The position numbers and the translations under genes are program-made. This document shows positions 17,195-25,314 of a stretch of 64,000 nt of DNA, piece by piece. Position 1 is the first letter of the stretch. Every line of letters begins with the position of its first letter. This DNA comes from Achromobacter kerstersii (GTDB taxonomy: Bacteria > Pseudomonadota > Gammaproteobacteria > Burkholderiales > Burkholderiaceae_B). The notes below the pieces were generated by a model. The model had not been told where the DNA came from. It saw only the letters and a list, made by a program, of their open reading frames with translations, and searched no databases. The stretch lies in the NCBI RefSeq assembly GCF_902859595.1, contig NZ_CADIJQ010000008.1, forward strand, positions 62,001 to 126,000, written 5' to 3'.

Positions 17195-18468
17195 CACTGC
17201 TTTCCTTTACGTTCATGGGGTTTCTGGTGATCGGCGTGCCGGTGGCGTTCGCCATTGGCTTGTCGTCCATCACCGCCATCATGGTCGAAGACCTGCCCTT
17301 GCAGGTTGCGTTCCAGCAGATGACCTCGGGCATGAACGCCTTTTCGTTCCTGGCCATTCCCTTCTTCATCTTCACGGGCGAACTGATGCTGTACGGCGGC
17401 ATCGCCGACCGCATCGTGACGTTTGCGAAGTCGCTGGTGGGGCACGTGCGCGGCGGGCTCGGCATGTCCAACGTGGTGGCCTGCACGCTGTTCGGCGGCG
17501 TGTCCGGGTCGCCCGTGGCCGATGTGTCGGCGATGGGGTCGGTAATGATCCCGATGATGAAGCGCGAGGGCTATCACGCCGACTACGCGGTGAACGTCAC
17601 CACGCATGCGGCGCTGGTCGGCGCGCTGATGCCTACCAGCCACAACATCATCATCTACACGCTGGCGGCGGGCGGCAAGGTGTCGATCGCGGCGCTGATC
17701 GCGGCAGGGGTTGTGCCCGCGCTGATCCTGACCTTGTGCAATCTGGCGGCGGCGTACTTCGTGGCGCGCAGCCGCGGGTATCCAGCGGGCACGTTTCCGG
17801 GATGGCACATCGTGCTGCGGTCGCTGATCGCGGCGGCGCCTGGCCTGTTTGTTGTGGTGTTGATCATCACGGGCATCCTAAGCGGCGTTTTCACCGCAAC
17901 GGAATCCGCGGCGGTGGCGGTGTTGTATGCGCTGGCGCTGACGATCTTCGTGTACCGCTCGCTGACGTGGGACCAGTTCGTGCGCGCCGCCAGCAAGGCC
18001 GTCAAGACAACCGGCGTCGTGCTGCTGCTGATTGGCATCTCGGCCACCTTCGGCTATCTGATCAGCTTTTATGGCGTAGCGGAAAAGACGGGCGAATTGA
18101 TGGCGTCGGTATCGACCAGCCCGTGGGCCATCTTCTTGATGGTCAACATCATCCTGTTCGTGCTGGGCACGTTTCTGGACATGGCCGCCACCATCCTGAT
18201 CTGCACGCCGATCTTCCTGCCGATCTGCATGCAGTACGGCATGGGGCCGGTGCAGTTCGGCATCGTGATGCTGCTGAACTGCGCGCTGGGCTTGAACACC
18301 CCGCCCGTGGGGACCACGCAGTTCGTGGGGTGCGCCATCGGCGGCGTGTCGGTCGGCACCGTGATGCGCACAATCTGGCCCTTTTACGGCGCGCTGCTGG
18401 CCGCGCTGGCGCTAGTGACCTATGTGCCGGCGTTTTCGCTGTGGTTGCCGGGCGTGCTGCTCAACTGA
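17185..18468 (+). CDS. TRAP transporter large permease subunit (DctM family)
   Basis: This 427-residue multi-spanning permease drives sodium-linked uptake with DctP and DctQ. Features are the GVPVAFAIGLSS start, FLAIPFFIFTGELM, the VSGSPVADVSAMGSVMIP loop, ALMPTSHNIIIY, and the late ALGLNTPPVGTTQFVG hairpin. It has about 11-12 membrane helices and a normal family length. It is the last gene of the uronate unit. The last 49 nt overlap the end of the convergent PAP2 gene, which is unusual spacing but does not disturb either frame. Confidence 0.94.
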   Translation: MALTLLSFTFMGFLVIGVPVAFAIGLSSITAIMVEDLPLQVAFQQMTSGMNAFSFLAIPFFIFTGELMLYGGIADRIVTFAKSLVGHVRGGLGMSNVVACTLFGGVSGSPVADVSAMGSVMIPMMKREGYHADYAVNVTTHAALVGALMPTSHNIIIYTLAAGGKVSIAALIAAGVVPALILTLCNLAAAYFVARSRGYPAGTFPGWHIVLRSLIAAAPGLFVVVLIITGILSGVFTATESAAVAVLYALALTIFVYRSLTWDQFVRAASKAVKTTGVVLLLIGISATFGYLISFYGVAEKTGELMASVSTSPWAIFLMVNIILFVLGTFLDMAATILICTPIFLPICMQYGMGPVQFGIVMLLNCALGLNTPPVGTTQFVGCAIGGVSVGTVMRTIWPFYGALLAALALVTYVPAFSLWLPGVLLN

Positions 18469-19211
18469 ACCGGCGTTTGCCGGGCCGGGCCGCGCGCAGC
18501 GGCTCGGCCCACGATCACCGGGTAGAAGAACAGCGCCGCCAGAAACCAAAGCAAGGTGGCCGACCACAGCGTCTGGCTCAGGAAATGGGCGCCTTGCAGA
18601 ATGCGTACCACGGAAAAGGCGACGCCTGCGGTCACGCCCAGGGCCAGGCCCCACCAGCGCCACGCCGGACGGTTCAGCGCCCAGCCCGCGAAATACAGCG
18701 TCAGCATCGAATAGCCGGCGCCCGCGTGGCCGCTGGGCAATGCGCCGCCCGCCCGCGCACGCGCCCACGTCCACCAGTGCAGCGGGTATGGCGTGTAGCC
18801 GCCCAGCGTTTCCAGGTCATAGGGGCGCGGCAAGGTCGTGTGGTGTTTGAGCTGGTTCACCGCCAGTTGGCCAACCAGGCAGGTCGCCGCCAGCGCAAGC
18901 GCTGCGCCGCGCCAGGGACGCAAGGCGGGGATGCGAAAGCTTGCCACGGCCGCCGCCACGGCCGCCAACGCCACGCCAATCGGCAGCGCAAGCACCATGC
19001 GATGTCCGAACAGATCGAACCAACGATTCAGGTGCAGCGGGAAATCATCCAGGGCGGGATCGAACAGCGCGCGGGCGATGCGCATATCCATGCCCGAGGC
19101 ATTGGCCCACCAAGCCAGGCACGCCAGCATCAGCGTGACGCCGACGAGCTGCGTGCTCAGGTACCACGCAGGCGACGGCGCATGCGGCGCGGACAGCAAG
19201 GGGGACGACAT
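18420..19211 (-). CDS. PAP2-family membrane phosphatase
   Basis: This 263-residue inner-membrane phosphatase has about five to six membrane helices. The three PAP2 motifs are present: K-x6-RP (KHHTTLPRP, near residue 129), PSGH (near 162) and the S-x-V-R-I-x3-A-H-F-x-S region (near 212). Such enzymes remove phosphate from lipid A, undecaprenyl diphosphate or phosphatidylglycerol phosphate. It lies just downstream of a two-component pair on the same strand (gap 65 nt), which may control it. The true lipid substrate is not shown. Its end overlaps dctM. Confidence 0.9.
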   Translation of the reverse strand: MSSPLLSAPHAPSPAWYLSTQLVGVTLMLACLAWWANASGMDMRIARALFDPALDDFPLHLNRWFDLFGHRMVLALPIGVALAAVAAAVASFRIPALRPWRGAALALAATCLVGQLAVNQLKHHTTLPRPYDLETLGGYTPYPLHWWTWARARAGGALPSGHAGAGYSMLTLYFAGWALNRPAWRWWGLALGVTAGVAFSVVRILQGAHFLSQTLWSATLLWFLAALFFYPVIVGRAAARGPARQTPVQLSSTPGNHSENAGT

Positions 19212-19276
19212 GGATCAATGGACTGGGGACGCGTCGGACAAGCAGAAAGCTTAGAGCGCGGGCAGTCGAAAAATCG

Positions 19277-20683
19277 TCAAATTCGATCTTGTGTCTTGGG
19301 CGCAACGCCGGCTGTGGAGCCCGGGCGCGGGGTGCTGGACGTGGCGGAATTCGTGGCGGCATCAACGCCGGCTGCCGCGTCGAAGCGCAACGAGAATCGC
19401 GTGCCACGCGTTTCGGGTTCGCGCGACGACGCCACTGTCAGCGACCAGCCCTGCATGTCGCACACGCGTTTGGCGATGGCCAGGCCCAAGCCGCGCGCGG
19501 TCTCGTCATGCGCGCCGACGCCGGAGTCGCGCAGCCGGCCGCTGTAGTAGCGGCGGAACAGGAACGGCAGATCGGCTTCGGCGATGCCTTTGCCGTCGTC
19601 GCTCAATTCCAGCACGCCATCGTCGGTGAACCGGGTGGTCAGCGTCGCCGGGGCGGCATGCTCGACCGCGTTGCGCACCAGGTTGCGCAGCACCGTCAGC
19701 AAGGCGTAGCGGTCCAGCGTCAGGACGTGGCCGGGGGCAATCTGGTTGTCCCAGCGCAGGTTGGCGTGTTGCGCCTGCACCTCGTAACCGCGCCAGGCGT
19801 CTTCCATGCAGTCGGCGATATCAACCGGGGCGGGCAGCAGCAATTGGTCGCGCGCCATGGCTCGGGCGCTTTCCAGGCACACGATCACGTCGTCCACGTT
19901 GTCCATGACACGCGTCAGGCGCGTGCGCTGGTCGGGCGTCAGCGCCTGCGTCAGCAACATCAGTTCACTATCAGAGCGTATGGCGGCAAGCGGCGTGCGC
20001 ACCTCGTGGCTCAGGTTGCCCGCAAACTCGCGTTCGCGGGCGATGGATCGGTCAACCTGGTTCTGCACCCGGTTGAAGGCTTCGATCAGGCGGCCGGCCT
20101 CGTCGTCGCGGGTGACGGCCATATCAGGCGACCCGGGCGCCCAGGTCGATAAACGGTCGGTCAAGTCCAAGAGCGGCCCCACCGCCACCGTAGCGACGCG
20201 CCGCGACAATGCGTAGGCGCCGACGACGCAAATGGCGCCCACGCCCAGCACAATCAGGCCAAAATCGTGGACGCGCTCTTCGTTGTCGGTCGCGTCGTAC
20301 AGCAGATACACCTTGCCGCGCCCGGTCTCGGCCACCATCACGTGCCAGGTGTAGGCGCCGGGTTCGATCAGGTGCAGCCCGTTATCCAGGCCGAGCACTT
20401 CATCGGGAATGCCGGCCGGACGCTGTCCGTCCACGCTCATCCAGGCGCGCATTGATCCGCCCAATTCGCGTGCGCCCTGGCGCGGCATGAATTCGTCGCT
20501 GGCGCGCGCATGCTGCACCAGCCGGTCCATTTCGGTATTGAGAATGTCGTTGACCAGATCGTCTTCCATCTGGTCGAACGTCAGGTAGGCCAAGAGCGCC
20601 AGCGCCGTCACGAACAAGGCGACCGTGCCCGTCAGCGCCCACACCACGCGCTGCGTCAAGGTGCCGGTGGCAGCGCGCGTCAT
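19277..20683 (-). CDS. Sensor histidine kinase
   Basis: This 468-residue membrane kinase starts at ATG 20683, overlapping the response-regulator stop as ATGA, the usual coupling; a longer start at 20713 is less likely. It has one membrane helix at residues about 13-35, a periplasmic sensor of about 120 residues, a second helix (FGLIVLGVGAICVVGAYAL) and a HAMP-like linker. The HisKA box EFAGNLSHEVRTPLAAIRSD carries the phospho-accepting His. The ATPase N and G boxes are NLVRNAVEHA, LSDDGKGIAEADLPFLF and ARGLGLAIAKRV. The signal is unknown. The Ala/Thr-rich tail after the kinase core is low complexity. Confidence 0.93.
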   Translation of the reverse strand: MTRAATGTLTQRVVWALTGTVALFVTALALLAYLTFDQMEDDLVNDILNTEMDRLVQHARASDEFMPRQGARELGGSMRAWMSVDGQRPAGIPDEVLGLDNGLHLIEPGAYTWHVMVAETGRGKVYLLYDATDNEERVHDFGLIVLGVGAICVVGAYALSRRVATVAVGPLLDLTDRLSTWAPGSPDMAVTRDDEAGRLIEAFNRVQNQVDRSIAREREFAGNLSHEVRTPLAAIRSDSELMLLTQALTPDQRTRLTRVMDNVDDVIVCLESARAMARDQLLLPAPVDIADCMEDAWRGYEVQAQHANLRWDNQIAPGHVLTLDRYALLTVLRNLVRNAVEHAAPATLTTRFTDDGVLELSDDGKGIAEADLPFLFRRYYSGRLRDSGVGAHDETARGLGLAIAKRVCDMQGWSLTVASSREPETRGTRFSLRFDAAAGVDAATNSATSSTPRPGSTAGVAPKTQDRI

Positions 20684-21396
20684 GCCGCGGCCCCGCCCAG
20701 CGTCAGGCGCCAACCGGTGCCGTGCATGGTCTCGATGCCATCAAAGCCGGCATCCGCCAGCGCGCGGCGCAGCAGATGGACCTGGCTGCGCAGCGCGTCA
20801 GAGGACGGCGGCTCGTTGCCCCACAGCATGGACTCCAGCTCTTCGCGCGCCACGACCCGGCCGGGGTCGCGCATCAGCGCTTCCATGATCAGGCCCGCCT
20901 TGCGCGTCAGATGCACGGGCGTGCCGTTCACCGATACCGCACGGCTGCGCGTGTCGTACTGCACCGGGCCAAACACGCGCACCGAATCCACCGTTGAGCC
21001 CTTGGCGCGCTGAATCAGCGCCAGCAGACGTGCTTCGACTTCGAGCAACGCGAAGGGTTTGGTCAGGTAATCGTCGGCGCCATGGGAAAAGCCCGCCAGC
21101 TTGTCTTCCAGGCTGTCGCGCGCGGTCAGGATCAGCACGGGCACATCCACGCGCCGTTCATTGCGCAACGCGTGCAGCACCGCGTTGCCGTCCATGCCCG
21201 GCAAGCCGATGTCCAGGATCAGCGCGTCAAAGCGTTGCTCTTTCATGCGTTCCAGCGCGGCGTGGCCGGTGTAGGCCACGTCCGGCAAAAACCCGCGCAC
21301 CTCCAGGAAGGAGAACAGGTTGCCGGCAATGATGTGATCGTCTTCAACGATCAGCACCCGATGATTCGCACCCGCCGCGGGACTGACTGCCATCAT
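20680..21396 (-). CDS. OmpR-family response regulator
   Basis: This 238-residue two-domain regulator has a receiver domain with the acidic pair EDD near residue 18 and the phospho-accepting Asp in LILDIGLPGMDG near 62. The Thr is in LILTARD and the Lys is in GADDYLTKPF. A winged helix DNA-binding domain fills residues about 135-232 (HLTRKAGLIMEALMRDPGRVV ... LRSQVHLLRRAL). It is the first gene of the kinase pair. It probably also controls the PAP2 gene by position, but no operator was identified. Confidence 0.94.
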   Translation of the reverse strand: MMAVSPAAGANHRVLIVEDDHIIAGNLFSFLEVRGFLPDVAYTGHAALERMKEQRFDALILDIGLPGMDGNAVLHALRNERRVDVPVLILTARDSLEDKLAGFSHGADDYLTKPFALLEVEARLLALIQRAKGSTVDSVRVFGPVQYDTRSRAVSVNGTPVHLTRKAGLIMEALMRDPGRVVAREELESMLWGNEPPSSDALRSQVHLLRRALADAGFDGIETMHGTGWRLTLGGAAA

Positions 21397-21445
21397 TGAG
21401 GCTCCGTGTGAAATAAGGAACGCAGGGGGTAGCGGACCACGCCGC

Positions 21446-22861
21446 TCAGCCTTGCAGCACCTTGCCCGGATTCATGAGCCCTTGCGGGTCCAGCGCGCGC
21501 TTGATCCGGTGCATCAGCGCAAGTTCGACAGGGCTCTTGTAGCGCGGCAGTTCGTCGCGCTTGAGTTGGCCCACGCCATGCTCGGCGCTGATCGAGCCGC
21601 TATGCGCATGCACGCTGTCATGCACCACGCCGTAGATTTCGCTTTGCAGGGCGAGCAACTCGGCCTCGGTCTGGCCTGCGGCGTTCGCCACGTTGTAATG
21701 CAGATTGCCATCGCCCAGATGCCCGAAGATCACATGGCGCACGCCAGGAAAGCGGGATTGCAGCAAGGCATTGGTCTTGTGCACGAAACCGGCGATGGAC
21801 GAAATGGGAATGGACACGTCGTGCTTGACCGACTTGCCCAGCTCGGCTTCGGCCAGCGGAATGCTTTCGCGCAAGTGCCATAGCGCCTTGCTCTGCGCCA
21901 CGTTGGCGGCGATGACGGCATCGTCGACGAGACCGGCGTCGATGGCCTCGCCCAGCACCGCTTCAAAGCGTTCACGCGCATGCGCTTCGCTTTCGCTGTC
22001 GGACAACTCAAGCAACGCAAACCACGGAGACTCGGCGGACGCGCCTTCGAAGGGCAGGCGCTGCTGCGGGAACAGCCGCACGACAGCTTGCAGGCAGGCG
22101 CCGCTCATCAATTCAAAGCCCGTCAACGCTGCGCCAAAACCGGTGCGTGCGCGCGACAGCAATTCCACGGCGTGGTCGATCGTGTCGAGGGTGAGCAGCG
22201 CGGTGCACGACGCCACCGGCCGGGGGAACAGTTTCAGCGTGGCGGCGGTGATGATGCCCAGCGTGCCTTCGCTGCCGATATACAGGTCGCGCAGGTCGTA
22301 GCCGGTGTTGTCCTTGCGCAGGCCGCGCAGCCCGTTCCAGATTTCGCCATCGGCCGTCACCACTTCCAGGCCCAGCGCCAGGTCGCGCGTGTTGCCGTAG
22401 CGCAGCACCTGCGTGCCGCCAGCGTTGGTGGCCAGGTTACCGCCGATGGTGCAGCTGCCTTCGGCCGCCAGGCTGAGCGGGAACAGGCGGTTGGCCGCTG
22501 CGGCGGCCTCTTGCACGGCTTGCAGGATGCAGCCCGCTTCCACGGTGATGGTGTCGTTGTCGGTATCCAGGTTGCGTATGGCGGTCAGGCGGGCGGTGGA
22601 CAGCACCACGGCGCGGCCGGAGTCGTCAGGCGTGGCGCCGCCGCACAGGCCGGTATTGCCACCTTGCGGCACCACCGGCACGCCGTGATGCAGGCACAGT
22701 TTCACGGCGTCGGCCACTTCCTGCGTGGACCCGGGGCGTATCACCGCCAGCGCGGACCCCCGATAGCGGCGGCGCCAATCCTGCACATAGGACTCGGCAT
22801 CCACACCGGTCAACACATGGGTGAAACCCAGGAGGGACTGAAGATCGCTCAGCAATGTCAT
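21446..22861 (-). CDS. FAD-linked D-2-hydroxyacid dehydrogenase
   Basis: This 471-residue flavoprotein belongs to the GlcD / D-lactate / D-2-hydroxyglutarate dehydrogenase group. The N-terminal FAD-binding domain shows VPVVPQGGNTGLCGGATPD near residue 59, GNLATNAGG and GSEGTLGIITAATLKLFPRP near 192. The C-terminal FAD-oxidase domain has the metal-site motif FGHLGDGNLHYN near 367 and ISAEHGVGQLKRDELP near 418. It oxidises a D-2-hydroxy acid to the 2-oxo acid and passes electrons to a carrier. The substrate cannot be assigned. It stands alone, ending 50 nt before the response-regulator start. Confidence 0.92.
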   Translation of the reverse strand: MTLLSDLQSLLGFTHVLTGVDAESYVQDWRRRYRGSALAVIRPGSTQEVADAVKLCLHHGVPVVPQGGNTGLCGGATPDDSGRAVVLSTARLTAIRNLDTDNDTITVEAGCILQAVQEAAAAANRLFPLSLAAEGSCTIGGNLATNAGGTQVLRYGNTRDLALGLEVVTADGEIWNGLRGLRKDNTGYDLRDLYIGSEGTLGIITAATLKLFPRPVASCTALLTLDTIDHAVELLSRARTGFGAALTGFELMSGACLQAVVRLFPQQRLPFEGASAESPWFALLELSDSESEAHARERFEAVLGEAIDAGLVDDAVIAANVAQSKALWHLRESIPLAEAELGKSVKHDVSIPISSIAGFVHKTNALLQSRFPGVRHVIFGHLGDGNLHYNVANAAGQTEAELLALQSEIYGVVHDSVHAHSGSISAEHGVGQLKRDELPRYKSPVELALMHRIKRALDPQGLMNPGKVLQG

Positions 22862-22957
22862 AGCAGCCGCACAAGAATGGCCTGGTCTCGCCCAGGCGCG
22901 GGTCTAGGGATGTGCGGACTATTGTAGGGGCGGAATCGCGCGGGCCGAAGCGCCGCG

Positions 22958-23587
22958 CTAGCCGACGGCCTGGTCCAGGCGCGTGCCGGTCAGGCCGGAG
23001 CAATAAGCGCGGGACGCGATGCGGTTCATCAGGAATGCCCGGTCAACGCCGGCGGGGCCGGGCATCTCGGACAGCGCCCGGTACGCGCGGCGCAGCGCCT
23101 CGCCCCGCGTCGCGCCGCAGACCAGCAGGCGCGTGCAGGGAAGGCGGCGGTCCACGCAGCCGTCGATGCGCATTTCCAGGGCGTGCGCGTTGTCGGGATC
23201 GGGGCTGACCATGGCCGAACCGCTGTGCGGCTGCGCATCGGCGCCGATCACCCTGAACACGCCGCTGCGGTCATCCAGCGCGAACGCCACGGTGCCCATG
23301 CCCTGCCAGCCGCGATCGCGCGCGACATCGGCGGCAACGGCGCGCAGCGCGGACTCAATGGAAGCGGGAAGATGCGGCGCCGGGCATTCAGCGATCAGGA
23401 CGCGCGCGTCGCGCCAGACACAACGTTCCCAGGCGCGGCCAGACGACAATTCGCCGGCATCGGAGTGGAATACATGGATATCAAGCCGGCGTTCGCGGCC
23501 AGCGGCTGGCCCGGCGAAATCCGTGGGGGGGCCTCGCCGGCTGGTGGCGCCTCCCGATGACATGACAGTAGATACTTTGGCACCCAT
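22958..23587 (-). CDS. Degenerate stand-alone biotin-carboxylase-like protein
   Basis: This 209-residue protein starts at ATG 23587, after a GGGAGG site. It aligns by eye with only the second half of biotin carboxylase. RRLDIHVFHSDAGEL matches the HVEVQVFGDxxG segment, and ECPAPHLPASIESALRAVA matches EExPAPxLxxxLR. GWQGMGTVAFALDD matches GYxxAGTVEFLxD, and HALEMRI matches HAIExRI. The tail matches the region before the TGFI/TRFI end. The entire N-terminal and first ATP-grasp parts are absent. The catalytic EMNxRxQVEHxVTE stretch is replaced by a segment with no Glu, Asn or Arg in the right places. It cannot be an active carboxylase. A regulatory or relic protein is inferred, and the function is unknown. 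Confidence 0.7.
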   Translation of the reverse strand: MGAKVSTVMSSGGATSRRGPPTDFAGPAAGRERRLDIHVFHSDAGELSSGRAWERCVWRDARVLIAECPAPHLPASIESALRAVAADVARDRGWQGMGTVAFALDDRSGVFRVIGADAQPHSGSAMVSPDPDNAHALEMRIDGCVDRRLPCTRLLVCGATRGEALRRAYRALSEMPGPAGVDRAFLMNRIASRAYCSGLTGTRLDQAVG

Positions 23588-23912
23588 GGCCCCTCCCGGT
23601 CTTTCTACTTGCAGCGCAAGCGTATCACCTTCGGATGACGAGCAAGTTCCATGCCACGGCAGCGCCCCTGGGACAGGGCCTTTCAGCCCCGCCGCGTCAT
23701 GCACCGGATCAAGGCGATACGGCCGCGCCACGCACCAAACCAGGGCACGCGCTACCGTTAAGACGCCCTACGCCGACCGAGGGATGAAGGCGCATGCGCC
23801 GATGGAGGATAATTCACACCTTGACCCTCTTTTCAGGCGGGTTTTGGCATTCGGGTTTTCCATTAGTCCCCGCCCAAATCCCCCGTTGCAACTCCCTTAT
23901 CAAGGAATCGTC
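23588..23912. other. Divergent intergenic region, BC-like gene / manB
   Basis: This stretch of 325 nt lies between divergent starts. I see no gene. A GATAAT -10-like hexamer at 23808-23813 lacks a good -35 box. The manB ribosome site AAGGAA is at 23902-23907. Confidence 0.5.
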
Positions 23913-25307
23913 GTGGGCAATAACAAGTCGCAGTTTCCCGCCTCGGTCTTCAAGGCCTATGACATCCGCGGCACCGTGCCGGACCTGATCGACGCGTCGT
24001 TCGCGCGCGCCCTGGGCGTGGCGCTGGCCGGCCGCGCGCGCGAGGCCGGCGTGCAGACGCTGGTGGTGGGCCGGGATGGCCGCTTGAGCAGCGACATGCT
24101 GTCGATGGCTTTGCAGGAAGGCATGCTGGAAGGCGGTGTGGACACCGTGGACATCGGCATGGTCCCGACCCCGCTGGTCTATTTCGCCACGCACATCATG
24201 CAGTGCGGCTCGGGCGTGGCCATCACGGGCAGCCACAATCCGCCCAAGTACAACGGCTTCAAGATGATGATGGGCGGACGCGCCCTGTACGGCGATGATG
24301 TGCAGGCGCTAGGCGCCGCCATGAACGGCACGAGCCCCGCGCCCGCCGAGCGCGCAGGCGTGCGCCGCCAGCTGGATCTGGTGGCCGCCTACATCGCGCG
24401 CGTGGCCTCCGGCGTGAAGCTGGCCCGCCCCATGAAGATTGCGATCGACTGCGGCAACGGCGTGGCGGGCGCGGTCGCGCCCCAGCTGTTCCGCGAGCTG
24501 GGCTGCGAAGTGACCGAACTCTTCTGCGAAGTGGACGGCACGTTCCCCAACCACCACCCCGATCCCGCCGAACCCAAAAACCTGCAAGACCTGATCAAGT
24601 GCGTGCGCGAGACCGATTGCGAACTCGGTCTGGCGTTCGACGGTGACGGTGACCGCCTGGGCGTGGTCACGAAGTCGGGCCAGATCATTTGGCCGGATCG
24701 CCAACTGGTGCTGTTTGCCCGCGACGTGCTGGACCGCAACCCCGGCGCCACGATCATCTATGACGTGAAGTGCAGCCGCCACGTGGGCTTGTCGGTCGAA
24801 GCTGCGGGCGGCGTGCCGCTGATGTGGAAGACGGGCCATTCGCTGGTCAAGGCCAAGCTGGCCGAAACCGGCGCGCCGCTGGCGGGCGAAATGAGCGGCC
24901 ACATCTTCTTCAAGGAACGCTGGTACGGCTTTGATGACGGCCTCTACACCGGCGCGCGCCTGCTCGAAATCGTGTCGCGTTTTGCCGACCCGTGCGCGCC
25001 GCTGGAAGCCTTGCCGCAAGACGTGTCCACGCCCGAATTGAAGCTGGAAATGGAAGAAGGCCAGCCCTTCACGCTGGTGAAAGCCTTGCAGGACCAGGGG
25101 CAATTCCCCGACGCCCGCCGCGTGATCACCATCGACGGCGTGCGCGCGGAATACGCCGACGGCTTTGGCCTGGCGCGTCCGTCGAACACCACGCCGGTGG
25201 TCGTGTTGCGCTTCGAGGCCGAGAACGCCGAGGCCCTGGCACGCATCCAGGCCGACTTCCGCCGCGAACTGGGCAAGCTGGCGCCAGACGCCAAACTGCC
25301 GTTCTGA
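23913..25307 (+). CDS. manB: Phosphomannomutase/phosphoglucomutase
   Basis: This 464-residue alpha-D-phosphohexomutase starts at GTG 23913 after an AAGGAA site. An upstream in-frame extension of nearly 300 codons is noise. The active phosphoserine loop is VAITGSHNPPKYNGFK near residue 111. The metal loop is LAFDGDGDRLGVV near 245, the sugar-binding loop GEMSGHIFFKERWYG near 330, and the phosphate-binding loop ARPSNTTPVVVLRFEAE near 430. It interconverts hexose 1- and 6-phosphates for nucleotide-sugar synthesis. pgi follows 7 nt later, and the polysaccharide cluster converges from the right. Confidence 0.95.
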   Translation: MGNNKSQFPASVFKAYDIRGTVPDLIDASFARALGVALAGRAREAGVQTLVVGRDGRLSSDMLSMALQEGMLEGGVDTVDIGMVPTPLVYFATHIMQCGSGVAITGSHNPPKYNGFKMMMGGRALYGDDVQALGAAMNGTSPAPAERAGVRRQLDLVAAYIARVASGVKLARPMKIAIDCGNGVAGAVAPQLFRELGCEVTELFCEVDGTFPNHHPDPAEPKNLQDLIKCVRETDCELGLAFDGDGDRLGVVTKSGQIIWPDRQLVLFARDVLDRNPGATIIYDVKCSRHVGLSVEAAGGVPLMWKTGHSLVKAKLAETGAPLAGEMSGHIFFKERWYGFDDGLYTGARLLEIVSRFADPCAPLEALPQDVSTPELKLEMEEGQPFTLVKALQDQGQFPDARRVITIDGVRAEYADGFGLARPSNTTPVVVLRFEAENAEALARIQADFRRELGKLAPDAKLPF

Positions 25308-25314
25308 GCCGTCC

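Noticed and set aside
17139..19547. An 802-codon plus-strand frame across dctM, PAP2 and the kinase end
   Set aside because: It crosses several real genes on both strands and has low-complexity composition.
23019..23912. Long N-terminal extension of the phosphomannomutase frame
   Set aside because: It lies antisense to the biotin-carboxylase-like gene and precedes the ribosome site at 23902. The enzyme is full length from GTG 23913.
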